Assembly (NCBI GenBank): GCA_963691705.1
Contig: OY829544.1
Coordinates: forward strand, 36,043,917-36,107,916
Origin: Viola odorata
Taxonomy: Eukaryota; Streptophyta; Magnoliopsida; Malpighiales; Violaceae
Length of the DNA: 64,000 bases
Direction of reading: 5' to 3'
In this document: piece by piece, positions 1 through 10,165 of the stretch
Layout: every line of letters begins with the position of its first letter
Numbering within the stretch: position 1 is the first letter of the stretch
The notes under the pieces: generated by a model
What the model was told of the DNA's origin: nothing
What the model saw: only the letters and a program-made list of their open reading frames with translations
The model's database searches: none
Translations under genes and position numbers: made by a program

Positions 1-165
1 ATGCCATGATGATTAGGTTCCCTAAACCTAGAGACAAAAATTAGGGTGGCGACTTCATTGCATGTTGCGAGGCGTCCTTTTACGCTGAGCATCGTAAGGT
101 CTCAGATTCGTCGTATACTCGCGAATTTTTTTATTATTTTCGGGGGGGGGGGGGGGGGCGCGACA
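1..165 (+). repeat. 3' end of a family-2 (Ogre-like) LTR, plus orientation
   Basis: This stretch is the reverse complement of 20890-21045, apart from a much longer G run (142-158). It ends in CGCGACA, the same LTR terminus seen at 20890. No tRNA-type primer site (TGG...) follows at 166, so it is better read as the end of a 3' or solo LTR than of a 5' LTR. The rest of the LTR lies outside the window. Confidence 0.75.
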
Positions 166-1440
166 GCTACAATGATATTTACACCCTACACGACCCTCAA
201 CGGCAAATTCAAAATTCAAACCTGGTCAAAAAATTTATGTTTTGAATTTGATCACCACAATCATTCTCTACAGGACCTCTCCATGTACAGACACAATGAT
301 AATACTGTGAAGATAAATGCTCTAATTTGTGAGCCATGAGATGCTGGTTTCAAGGGTGATTTTATCTACAATCCCTTCCTGTAAAAAACTGAAGCGTTCT
401 CTGAAAAGAAATGACTGGTTAGATTCTTCAAAGATGACTGACCAAAAATTCTCTTCCATCACTACAAATGACGTTCTAGCCATACTTCTTGAACAAATCA
501 TTAGCAATTGGCCATCCCCAGCATAGAAGATGTCTCCTCGCCAAGAGCAGCCAAGGAGCAAACCAGGAAAGATTTTAAAGATGGTTCTTTATTTGCAAAC
601 AACCAGTCTCAAGCTATGATGGAACTGTTAGAAATGTTTGCAGCAATACTATTATCCAGTTGCTGATGAACCTGTTGGATCGTTAGCTGTCGCCTGCTGC
701 ACGTCGCCAGAGAAGTCCACTTTCCTCTCCGCCTCTTTAATTTTTGCACAATCATTCTGTATTTATTCCCGCATTGGGAGGCAAATCTTTTTAAATTTTT
801 TTGTAAGTGATCATACCCTCACATTTTGTCTATAAAATTGTTAAAACTGTTAAGATTTGTTGTAATTGTAAACAAAATTCTTACCACCCTCTTGAATTTT
901 TAAACCTTCCTTAAATTGAGCATGTTCAATATGTTATTGCATCATGGATGACTTGTGCATCCATTTGAAATTATATGACGTGCATAATCTCGCCTGCTTG
1001 CTCTTATATCTGCAACAAGCTTTAGATGTAAGCAGTCACAAACATATCACTGTGAGCATTTTGAGCCTTCACGCCTTATTCCTTTCATGAGTACAAATGC
1101 CAAACTAGGTGCTAGTTGGATTTGCATAATATCCAGGATACATGCACCATTAGCCATGGGATAGCAGTAAAATGACATTGGACTTTGCTCTTTCTTCCAT
1201 TGTTTGTATTTTTCAATAAGACAATGAGCAGTGCTTGACTGAGATGACTAACTAGAGTAAGGGTGCACAGCGAACTCAGTTTGCGCAAGAAGGGATGCAA
1301 AAGCTCTAAGGATTATTGATGGCCAGCGCTGGAAGAAGGCCGAACAAAAACAAGACACAAAGGCCTCGACCTTAAACCTGAACTGAAGAAAGTCAGCACG
1401 AAAACTGTCCTTGCTTTGCTTGCTGATGTTTTTTGTGTTC
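166..1440. other. unassigned sequence, possible host-gene remnant on the minus strand
   Basis: I recognise no transposon domain here. On the minus strand a stretch of about 770-655 reads as a plausible C-terminal tail (..CAKIKEAERKVDF..) ending in tandem stops TAA TAG at 654-649. A second open stretch of 79 codons runs 561-322. Neither matches a family I can name, and splice sites were not resolved. The remainder is AT-rich without visible structure. It may be host DNA between two retroelement fragments. Confidence 0.3.
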
Positions 1441-1590
1441 GAATAAATAAATAAATAAGAAGGAAAAGGAAAAGGAAAAAGATAAAGAGAAAAAAGAAAA
1501 AGAAAAAGGAAAAAGGAAAAAGAAAAAAAGAAAAAGGAAAAAGGAAAAAAAAGAAAGGAAAAAGAGAAAAAATCAAAAGCGTTCAAAGAA
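1441..1590. repeat. low-complexity purine tract
   Basis: The tract begins with four AAAT/ATAA-type units and continues as an irregular (G)GAAAAA / AAAAGG run up to about 1575. The long Phe-rich minus-strand reading frames over it are products of this composition and are not genes. Confidence 0.85.
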
Positions 1591-1599
1591 CACAACAAA

Positions 1600-2215
1600 A
1601 CAAAAGTAGAAGAGGCATCCCCAGGGTCAGCTCTTAAAAACACCATTGAAAAATCACCCCCGTGAAGATTCAAAAACTTGGGCACGGTGCCCTCAAAGCA
1701 ATTAAGAAGAGGCATCCCCAATGAAGATCAAATAACTAGAGCGCCTTGTCCTCGTAAAGATCAAAAAGAAAAGCATCTCCAGTAAGGATTCAAGAATCTA
1801 GGCGCTACACCCTCAAAGTGATCGCAGGAAGAAGCATCCCTAGCAAAGACTGAAGGACTTGTGCACTTTACCCTCGCTGTGGCTAATCAACCGGCCCTGT
1901 TCATTGAGAGAAATATCCACTTCTCCTCCCCAGCAAAGTCCTTTCGATTATATGAAGGCCCATGCATGTGCATCTTCATGTGAAGTTTATTCACTCGGAT
2001 TGACATTGCAAATCTAATTTTGTGCTATGTTTGTTGTATTTTTATGAGTGTAAACATGTAGCCTTATTTCTGAGTGTGAGCGCAAACACCAGTATCCGGT
2101 AAGGATTGCTTACGTCTACATGTTGTGGGAAAGTCTTGTCCTTGAGGTCATTATCTTCTGGGCAGGATGCAGATGCATTTCTAGGCTTATATCAAGCATG
2201 CTCATATGACAGAAA
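1600..2215 (+). repeat. family-2 retrotransposon 3'-region fragment with ~65-70 bp repeats
   Basis: About four diverged units contain a 'GGCATCCCCAGCAAAGA' core followed by 'ACTTGGGCAC...TGCCCTC'. The reverse complement of the same core occurs at about 29940-30240, in the 3' untranslated part of the family-2 element. The following 2040-2210 segment matches 29560-29700 on the opposite strand (AAGTCTTGTCCTTG, ATGCAGATGCATT). It is therefore a detached plus-orientation piece of a second family-2 copy. The minisatellite and LTR that should follow are absent. Confidence 0.65.
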
Positions 2216-2715
2216 ATTGGATGACATGTTCTCCAAAAGTGCATAAACTTGTTGAATCTTCTCTTAATAGGGAACTTGTTTTTATAAAAATACTGGGGGC
2301 AAACCTTAGGGTAGTGTGGGAATACTTTCATATACAACATATAAGATTTGATCTCGTTATTTTTTCATTTGCTCTCCTTTTTCTATCCACTACTACTTCA
2401 TGTTTGTTTCCTCCCCATTTGCAGGATACAGATATGCTTCAGTGGAATCTCCGCCAATAAATAGAGCACGTTATAACTCCCGAATCAATTTCGTGTGGCG
2501 GTCTATCTCCCCCCACCATCCAATCAATATTCGAATGAAGGTATGGTACCACTTCACTTTCAACGTATATCATATAACGACTTGGTCGTCCGCTTTTCAG
2601 TCGTGTCGTGCGGTGACGTGGTCACCCACTTCTAGTGTTGTGCGACGACGTGGTCGTCCACATCCAATCGGATTGTAGTGACAAGGTCACTCACTTCCAG
2701 TGTTGTGCGGCGACT
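2216..2715. other. unassigned sequence next to a truncated LTR
   Basis: No coding or transposon domain is visible. From about 2575 there are short degenerate repeats of a GTGACGTGGTCACCCACTT type. These abut the broken end of the family-1 LTR at about 2716. Confidence 0.4.
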
Positions 2716-2935
2716 GCTTCGAGTGACGTCATGGTTGTCCTGGGATGGGATAACGCCATGCGTGTGGATAGTTGACGTAGCAGACCCCTCCCCTGCTGAT
2801 GTCGACCATCCCAGGGCTCTTCTCTAGGAGAAGGGCGGCAACTTCCGCGGTATGCTTCTGATAGGTGTTGTCGTGCCTGACCTCAATGCGGGGGTATAGA
2901 CAGAAACGCCCCCAAAATGGTCTTAATTGTTATCA
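2716..2935 (-). repeat. truncated 3' LTR of the left family-1 element
   Basis: It starts on the minus strand with TGATAACAATTAAG at 2935 and is colinear with 20789-20571. Similarity stops at about 2716, so roughly 285 bp (R/U5 and part of U3) are missing. Confidence 0.85.
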
Positions 2936-3069
2936 CAAGCCCAACTGAAAATGAGCCCGAGTGTTTACCAAGGGCTGGCGCTACTTTTTGCTCCTGTCGT
3001 CCTGCGGCAGTTAACGGGATGACTCGATCTTCGAGGGGCACGTGTCCACATCCGCCACCCCGTTGGGGC

Positions 3070-3077
3070 CTATAAAT
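3070..3077 (+). promoter_or_regulatory. TATA box of antisense ORF1
   Basis: CTATAAAT lies 59 bp before the ORF1 ATG at 3136. The second copy has TCTATAAA on the minus strand at 56006-55999, 62 bp before its ATG at 55937. Conservation of position in two diverged copies supports a real promoter lying just inside the 3' LTR and firing against gag-pol. Confidence 0.65.
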
Positions 3078-3135
3078 TTGAGCTGTCCCCGCGCAAAGTT
3101 CACATTTCACTAGCATTTCGATTGGTATTTTCATC

Positions 3136-3519
3136 ATGGACGAACTGACAAGAAACTTCTTGCTCTCCAAAGCCCACACCTTGAAGAATCTGACTGAGGC
3201 CGATGTGGATTTTTTGGACACCATGATGAGGAAGACCTCTAAGGACATCATAGAGCTCCAGGGAATGATGACTCCACTTCTGTCCAGGAAGCTTGGAACT
3301 TCCCTGGAGGACTTCAGCCCTTTGGAGAGTGTGACGAAGCTGGCTGCCGTCGTCTCCCGCATCGAGGTGGTGGTCACCATGCCGCGACTCCGAAAGGACT
3401 TACTAGAGTGTTGCCTGAAGGGAATGAGGGTCTACTTTTGTGAGTTGACCGCCATTACGGATGCACTGAGGGAGGTTCTAGTGGTGCCGGGGGAGGACGA
3501 TGCTGGGTCCAATGTTTGA
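3136..3519 (+). CDS. antisense extra ORF1 of the family-1 retrotransposon, unknown function
   Basis: Complete 127-residue frame, ATG to TGA, encoded opposite to gag-pol immediately inside the 3' LTR. It begins MDELTRNFLLSKAHTLKNLT and has a helical, leucine-rich pattern with an acidic C-terminus (PGEDDAGSNV). I see no membrane segment, signal peptide or catalytic motif, and I do not recognise a named family. The second copy (55937-55548) has the same length class and clear similarity throughout (DDLTRNFLISKALTLKNLTE; MMTKTGEDMLELRGMMTP), which argues that this is a real protein. The ATG is preceded by a TATA box at 3070. A 22-bp motif containing GCCCAACTGAAAATGAG flanks the gene on both sides (2939 and 3685). 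This copy has no stop or frameshift, unlike most genes in the window. Confidence 0.7.
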   Translation: MDELTRNFLLSKAHTLKNLTEADVDFLDTMMRKTSKDIIELQGMMTPLLSRKLGTSLEDFSPLESVTKLAAVVSRIEVVVTMPRLRKDLLECCLKGMRVYFCELTAITDALREVLVVPGEDDAGSNV

Positions 3520-4001
3520 TTGCCGGTTACTATTGTCGCCTTCGTTTACTGTCTTTGTATGCTCTCCGTGTGTATGCCCCGGGCCGTTAGGCCATAAATA
3601 AATAAATAATATTTTCGTTATCTTGCATTTTCCTTCTTTCTTTTCACAACGTGCCTGTTAATGTTTCAGTTGAGTGCCACATCAGCCCAACTGAAAATGA
3701 GTCCGCCTTCGGTAACTGTTATCCTCGCGAACCGTTCTACATTAATTTCACGCCGCCTCTTTAGTATCAACTGATTGGGCAGTTTTTTGGTGTCCCTCAG
3801 TCAGTGAGAAATTCCAACAGGCGTGATCACAAGATCCGATTCTGCAATTAAGATCGTTCTTTTCAAAATGTATCAATCCTCTCAAAAGTCGTGCGAGAAG
3901 ATAGGAAAACCTCCCCACTTTGACTATTTAATGGGATTTTCTCTCCCTTTCCCTGTTCATATTCTTCTTCACATTCATCTATTGAAATCACTTGTAGTTT
4001 C
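3520..4001. other. ORF1-ORF2 spacer
   Basis: It contains a short AATAAATAAATAAT run (3596-3609), a plausible polyadenylation region for ORF1. The second GCCCAACTGAAAATGAG motif is at about 3685. A weak TATA-like CTATTTAATG at 3924, followed by a pyrimidine-rich leader, could serve ORF2. Confidence 0.45.
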
Positions 4002-4427
4002 ATGGCCGATTCACACTCTTTGGATATTGCTGAACGCGGTTCTTCTCCAACTCCTCCCACTTCATCGGATTCTGACAGCCCTCATTTTCCGTCATGCCTG
4101 AAGAGGCAGTTACCTCGTCATAAAAGTCACAAGAGGTCAAAGAAGAGGAGAACTTCGAAGACGGTCGGCTCGTCTCCTCGCTTCTATGTCCCTTCTGTCC
4201 GGAGGGGTGGAGAACTATTTCCTCACGTTGATCGTTTCATGGAAAGGAGTTCTGCCAGCGATATCGGTGCTGATATCGCGACTCCTGCTTCTAAGGGAGA
4301 GTCAAGCTCGTTAAAGCCTGGTCAGGAGAGGAACGTCGAGGAACCTTTCCCGTTTGTTGACGAGGAGCTTCCGCCTTCGGATGGGGAATACTGCTATTTG
4401 TCTTCCTATTGCCCCGATGATGATTAG
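4002..4427 (+). CDS. antisense extra ORF2 of the family-1 retrotransposon, unknown function
   Basis: Complete 141-residue frame. The N-terminal half is Ser/Pro-rich and then strongly basic (residues about 32-52, RHKSHKRSKKRRTSK), resembling a nuclear localisation signal. The C-terminus is acidic with a conserved ELPPSDGEYCYLS..CPDDD tail. No known domain is recognised. The copy in the right element starts MADSYDQ, has the same basic block (RKRSKKR) and the same tail (ELPPSDEEYCYWS). It has exactly 141 codons once the hAT insertion is discounted, which is good evidence for a selected protein-coding gene. A nuclear or nucleic-acid-binding role is only an inference from the basic patch. Confidence 0.7.
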   Translation: MADSHSLDIAERGSSPTPPTSSDSDSPHFPSCLKRQLPRHKSHKRSKKRRTSKTVGSSPRFYVPSVRRGGELFPHVDRFMERSSASDIGADIATPASKGESSSLKPGQERNVEEPFPFVDEELPPSDGEYCYLSSYCPDDD

Positions 4428-4875
4428 CCACGCACGCTGTGCCCTTCTGTAGATGCCGTATGGCCTTTATGAAATGAATAGAATAACACTTTCCATTTTT
4501 CTCCTTTCTCAATCACCTTCCCTCGTTAACTCCCCAAATGTTTGTTGGTTGTCGCTGAGGGGTTGATTGCCGCTTGATGTAACCATTTTTCAGTTTTCAG
4601 TCAGTAACTGTCTCCCTTTGAGGATATAAATGCTTAGCCATAAATATCCTTCTGAGGTTTTTCCACGTGTCATTTTCCACTTTGTACGTGTCTCATTCTT
4701 ATAGGCTGTTTGGTCCTCAAATTTAACCTGTAAAAGGGGACAACCGTTCTCTTTTAACACTTTTGCTCGAAGAAATTTTTCTCAACCGTTCGTCGGCGCC
4801 GGCGGCCTATTCACTGCTTCCTTCTTCAAGGTATTTTACTTCATCTTCTCCAGATTTTCTTCTCGTTGGTTTATT
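4428..4875 (+). promoter_or_regulatory. gene A upstream region with conserved TATA box
   Basis: GGATATAAATGC at 4623-4634 is repeated in the right copy as GATATAAATG on the minus strand (53176-53167), and the surrounding 'ATAAATATCCTTCTGAGG' is also conserved. The start codon of gene A is about 245 bp further on, which implies a leader of about 210 bp. Confidence 0.55.
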
Positions 4876-7168
4876 ATGCGTATGACTAGAGACCACAGAG
4901 GTCTTCAGAGACCTTTAGATCTAGAAGTCAAGAAAACACCCAGTCTTTTTACTTGCGAAGAGGTTCTGAAGGCTGAGCTGGAGGGGAATGGTATCTCTTT
5001 TCCCCCTGATTATTTTGTCAAGGTTCTTGAGGCTGGTCTGCGGCTTCATGACCCCTTGCCGAAGAACTATAGAATGGTTTATTTTAAGATGTTCCTCTAC
5101 TGTTTTCGTTTCCCCATTCATGTTTCTGTAAAAAAGTTATTGTGTGAATATGATATTAACCCGGCTCAGATAACCCCTTCTTCCTGGTGCGGGATTTACG
5201 CCTTTATTCACGCTTGCGAGTTACAGCATATCTTTACTCCGTCCGTCAATCTATTCCGTAGACTTTTTAGCTGTAGATGTGGCAATTGTTTGGTCGATAT
5301 CATCCCAAGGTGGAAATGATGCATTCGTTCAGTCATTCTGGCAGAGGTTTCAGGGCTTCGAGAAGACTGTGGCTGACTGGAAAAGTGGCTTCTTCATTGT
5401 GGGGCTGCCTTTCATTCCGTGGCCTAGGGGTTTCAATCGAGGATTTATCGGCTCCGTTTGGGAGAACCTAGTAGTGCTGTCTAGGAGGGAGTTAGCTCAT
5501 CCTAACGCCTTGCAAGAGATAAATTTTTCATTCCGTATTCGAGAGTTTGCCTTGTACAGGGGTATGGAAGAGTGTATTATAGGTGAGTTTTTCTCTCTCT
5601 GCGTTATCGCTTTAACTTGTTTGCGGTTCTAATACATCTTATTATAAGAGATAAATTTTTCATTCCGTATTCGAGAGTTTGCCTTGTACAGGGGTATGGA
5701 AGAGTGTATTATAGGTGAGTTTTTCTCTCTCTGCGTTATCGCTTTAACTTGTTTGCGGTTCTAATACATCTTATTATATTGGCAGATGACGTTGAGGGTC
5801 AACCGTCCGGGGGGGACAACGTTCCTTTAAACGTGTTGCCACTCCAAATGCTACCGGCCTCTCCACCACCTGAGGGTTCCAGCCGCCAAACTATTCCACC
5901 AAAGAGAAAGAGAACTAAGAGAGTCGCTGGGGGAGGGCGTAGTATTTCGGCTCGAGCCTCTCGTTTCCTTGATAATTGGTTGCCGGTTCGGGATAAAGGA
6001 GTAACTTCGGATTGGCCCACAACTAGGATAAATGATAGCGATAGCGAGGATATGGATATCGACACCGAGCTTCGCCATGCTTCCTCTGCTCAACGGAAGA
6101 AGCTCCGAGTGGGGAAAAATAGTTCCACTGCTGAGGTTCCTTTGAGGAAGGTTGACGAAGACCCTACCATGGGGATTGACGTTTCCGCTGTGGCGAGTAC
6201 TTCCCAAGCGGCAAAGGCTAAGGAGGCGGCGCCTGCTATTCCTCCTATAGTTACTGAAACTCCACCGACAGCAGATTCACTTCCATCGATTGTGGTTCCT
6301 GATTCTCCTATTTCCTCTTGTATTCCTGACGTGGTCGTGCCGAGTCCTAACCCGAGCATTCTTCCTGACCCTCCTACTAGGGGGCCTCAACCATTATTCT
6401 TCACCTCCATTTCAAGTATCGGTGATTCCGTCGAAAGTTGCTCTCCTCCCTTTATCGCCAACCTTTCTCCTTAAGGTCCCCAAGGAGTTTCTTTTTACAG
6501 ACTGGATCTGTCAACCTTTGGTACTAGCGGTCTTCGTGCTCTAGGGATATCGGATCCGCTGTCGCGAGACAAACTAGTAGGCTCCCTGGTGGGTGAGATA
6601 TTTGGTTCTCCTAAAGATAAGGAGGAATTGTTGCGGCTTCCCCCCGATGTTCAACACGCGCGTGTTCTGAATGACGCACTGGCCAACTTCCACGAAATGC
6701 ATTACTTTCTTGAGGCTAACGGTGACAAGCTTCGAGGTTCACCTGGCTCAAAGAAGCAATTAGATGCCGCCTTGACTAAGGTAACAGAGTTAACGCGGAA
6801 AAAATAGAACTTGCAAGGGAGAAATTGAAGGGGAAGGCCAAAATAGAACTTTTTGAGGCGGAATTGGTGGTGGCTAAGGCTGAGTTGATGGTGGCTGACA
6901 AGAGAAACTCTCTCCTTCGTGAAGAGATATCAGCTCGCGACGCGGATCTGGCCAAGGTTCCTTCAAAGATAACCTGGTGAAAGAACAAGACGATGGGGCC
7001 TTCACCGCCGGATTCACAGATTATTATTGCAGTGGGACTTTTGATCCTGCTAAAATAGCTGATTACGCTTCCGAGAAAATGAAAGAAATAGACGAGAGCA
7101 AAGAGGGTTTTCTTTCTTCGGGGGAAGAAGAGGGGGATAACGGCGACGATACCGAAGCGCTTCCATGA
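4876..7168 (+). pseudogene. antisense gene A: Transposase_28-like ('putative gypsy type transposon') protein, disrupted
   Basis: The N-terminal part (4876 to about 5582) carries the globular domain with FPPDYFVKVLEAGLRLHDPL, FLYCFRFPIH and SSWCGIYAFIHACELQ. This resembles Pfam 'putative gypsy type transposon' (PF04195) proteins, from memory of the family and not searched. A 203-bp intron (5583-5785, GTGAGT...TTGGCAG, phase 1) follows. The middle is Pro/Ser-rich and disordered. The C-terminus is charged and probably coiled-coil. Compared with the right copy (52878-50753), the lesions are an extra A in the run at 5315-5317 (+1 shift), an in-frame TAA at 6472-6474, and frameshift(s) between about 6800 and 6975. 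The frame then ends ..ALP* at 7168. The start is the first ATG before the conserved domain. It lies convergent with pol and upstream of its paralogue gene B. Function unknown. Confidence 0.7.
5515..5778 (+). repeat. 132-bp tandem duplication across the gene A splice donor
   Basis: 5515-5646 and 5647-5778 read as identical. Each copy contains the last ~68 bp of exon 1, the GTGAGT donor (5583 and 5715) and most of the intron. The right copy has a single donor and a 64-bp intron. Using the second donor would give a 71-bp intron and duplicate exon sequence in the mRNA. Confidence 0.85.
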
Positions 7169-7826
7169 TTAGATAAGGTGATTAGATAAGGCTGACGTCA
7201 GAGAGGACTTTTTTCTTTAAACATTGACTCCATTCAGCTTGTAATAATTGATAATGCCTGTCGCATAAAACGTTTGTAATTCTTTTTTAAATAACGAATA
7301 ATCTTTATTCTGCTTTTTGCGTTATCCTGTTAGCTGCCGACTTGGTTAACGCCAAATCGCGTTACCCCGATTGCAGCATCATCTCGCCCGTTCCGCTTTA
7401 GAAAACCGATTCTACTTTTCAGAGCATTTAATGCTCAAGATCCCCTCAAATGCGAGGGAGAAGTCATGATGGAACAAAATATAGGTGTCAATTCATAGGG
7501 GCACCAGGGGTTAGCGTGCCCTAGAAATTTGGTGAGATCGAAGCATCTTCCCGCTTCTCTAGAATCGTACTCATTGCTTATGCCTATTCCTCGTGACACC
7601 CCATACGCAACGACTGTTACAACAGTCATTTTGTTTAGCCACTAGGGTTATAAAACCTAACACTTGTCTCTTTTTCCCACTTTTGTTATTTTACCCTCTC
7701 TATATCCTTTCAAGTTGTCTTGTGTTTTTTCTTTTCATTGTTTGGGTGCTCGAAGCTTCTCTTCTACAAAGGTATTTCTTATTTTTCTCTGTCGTCTTCT
7801 TCATCTTTTTATCTTTTATTTCTGCC
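7169..7826 (+). promoter_or_regulatory. gene A-gene B spacer with gene B TATA box
   Basis: The first part is AT-rich and probably the 3' end of gene A. TTATAAAA at 7648-7655 lies about 175 bp before the gene B ATG. The right copy has TATAAAG on the minus strand at 50339-50333, about 170 bp before its ATG, next to the same 'AGGGTTATAAA' context. Confidence 0.55.
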
Positions 7827-10165
7827 ATGGCTAGAACTCGCCGTTCTGGGTCTAAATTTGTTGATGAGGAAAAGATTGAGAGTACTGTTAGTAGTATCAC
7901 TTCCTTGGTCGCTCTCAACGAGCATCTATCTGAACATCATGCTGACATCCCAGAGGATTATACGGTTTCCGTTGCCCCTGATTCCTTACGCTTGAATAGC
8001 ATTTTAACCGGCAATCGTAGGGTTCTATATGCCTAGATGTTTCGTTATGGTTTCTGATTTCCCGTTGATCCCTTCATAAAATAGTTGCTTACTGCTCTTG
8101 ATTTAAATCCTGTACAGTTAACCCCGAATGCATATTGTTGTGTTTATGCCTTTCTAGAACTTTGCAAATACAAAGGGATTAACTCTCCTTCCCTTTTACT
8201 ACTCAAATCACTTTTCAAATTGTATAGTCGTCGGGGTGTGATAGCGATATTGTCACGTTATGACGATGACTCACTCAAATCCTTCACCTGGAAACTCCTT
8301 CACCTTGAGTTTTCCATTGAAGATTGGAAAAAGGAGTTTTTTATTATTGACCTTCCTGGCCTTCCTGGCCCTTGGTGGCGATCCGGTTTTAATCAAGACG
8401 TCAAGGGTGGTGCCTGGGGTCAATGGGGACTCTTCGTCAGCCTGAGCGAGGCTGGTTAGACAAACTGCTTCAGCTGGAAATCAGCGTTCATACTCGTCAT
8501 CCAGCATGCGGGATGGATATTCAAACCTGCATTAGACGTGAGTGTTGTATCATTTTCTTCATTATCGTGGTCGGTACTAACGCTAACGTTATCTCATGAT
8601 TATGCAGCGACGGATCCTAACTGGAAGTCTGAGAGCTTCAGGAAACGGCTGAGAAGGGCTCAGCAGAGAAAAGAGAAGGAAGAAGTGGCCGCCGCTACAG
8701 AGGCCGCGGTTACTGCAACAATATCGCCTGTTGTTACTGTGAACCCCATTCAGGCATCTTCTTCCCCGGTCGGTGAGGGAGCCACCACCATTCCTCTTGG
8801 TGTTCCCACCGTGTCTATTGTCGTCCCTCCTATTTAGGCGTCTTCTTCTAAGGCTCCAACAAAAGGGAGGAAGAAGAAGAAAAGGACAAGAAGCGTTGCC
8901 ACTCTTACTCCGTCTTCAGATGCGGCAGCTTCTTCAGAGGCGCCTGCTACTGATATTGCCACCATAAGTGTTTCTTTTATAATTGCTTATTCCACCTACT
9001 ACTCTTTAGCATCATTTTGTGTTTTCTCTTACTTTCTTATCCTTCGCATCGTTTCCCTCTTTAGGACACCACTACTGCTTCCACTCGCGTGTCACCCACA
9101 AACAGCATGAACTTGGGCCATATACTTAATCATCCTGAGAAGAGGGTGCGACTTGACGGGGAGGGCGAAAGTTCACCGACCGGTCATGTTAGTACCGAGG
9201 AGGGGCACCCTACTATTTTTTATTCTACGATACCTTCCATGGATCAATCTTCTGATTTTCTAGGGAGCATGGGTGTTCCTAGGTCCTTCTAGACTTCACC
9301 TAATTCCTTTGCCACGTCACTTCCTCCCTTCTCCCACACCTTGGGCTTTGGCGAAGACTTGTCTAGTTTTTCGGGTTATCAACCCCACGGTTCTTTTGGG
9401 CTTCATGGGGGTACCTCCTCTAATCAACCTCCGTCTCCTTTTGCTATGGTTTTTGTTCCTTCTAGCGCTCCGATGCTTCGGCTCTTCGAGGGAGGAGTCG
9501 TCATGCCCCATCTTATGGCCGATCTGAGCTCCATAAGTAACTCCGGTCCTGTCAGTCATCAACTTGACTTGACCAAGCTGCGCAGTTCTGGGTTTACAGC
9601 TGTCGGGGGTGACAGTTCCGTTCTGAGGTATTCCTTTCTCGGACTGAGGATGAGCAGATAAATTCGCTGCGTTCCAACTTCTTCACTGGTTTTTCTAAGT
9701 TTCACTACTGGGCAGAGCATGTCGCACAAAGTCGCTTCCCTTACCGCTTCCTTAGACGAGTTTTCCAAGGAGCGAGAAGAAAAGAAGAAGTTATTGGAGG
9801 AGCGTCAAGATTTGCTACTGGCCTTGGAGACGGCCAAGAAGGATCAGAAAGAGGCGAGAAAGCAGGTGTCCGGCCTTGACGCTACTTTGGCGGCGGAAAG
9901 GGTTAAGAGTGCCGCACTAGAGGGGGAAAAGAAGACATTAATAGAGGAAAAAATGGTACTGGAGAGGGAGACAGCAGAGAAGTGCACGTGGTATGTCGAG
10001 AAGATTGCCGCTATCATGACAAGCTGTTTTGTGGAGATTCACGGAGAAGGGGTGTATCGTGGTGCCGCCCTTACTGACGCTTTCATGAAGAAGTCTACCG
10101 ATCTCACAGACGAGGGCTTTCGCCAAGACAAGGCAATGGGCTATAAAGGGCAAGGGAGTTCATAG
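7827..10165 (+). pseudogene. antisense gene B: second Transposase_28-like protein with C-terminal coiled coil, disrupted
   Basis: The start at 7827 (MARTRRSGSKFVDEEKIEST) matches the right copy (MAKRKTRASGSKSIDEEKIE). Exon 1 (to 8537) encodes the same fold as gene A: NPVQLTPNAYCCVYAFLELCKYKGI. Intron 1 is 8538-8607 (GTGAGT...TATGCAG, phase 1), conserved at 49447-49379 in the right copy. Exon 2 ends near 8967. A second intron ending at 9064 is likely, but its donor is uncertain. The C-terminus from 9719 is a long Glu/Lys/Ala heptad-like stretch, then a conserved CTWYVEKIAAIM..CFVEIHGE segment. Lesions are in-frame stops at 8034, 8055, 8082 (CAG/CGA-type changes), 8835 and 9290, a shift near 8400 and a compensating pair between 9625 and 9719. 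It is the most decayed of the four left-copy genes. Confidence 0.7.

Noticed and set aside
322..561. 79-codon minus-strand frame as a real gene
   Set aside because: I could not recognise a family, splice sites or a conserved copy. It is kept only as a note in the unassigned region.
1248..1721. Phe-rich minus-strand open frames of 157 and 87 codons
   Set aside because: They are translations of the purine tract at 1455-1575 and have no protein-like composition outside it.
2883..3380. 165-codon minus-strand frame
   Set aside because: It is antisense to ORF1, whose protein is conserved in the second copy. The minus frame is not conserved there.
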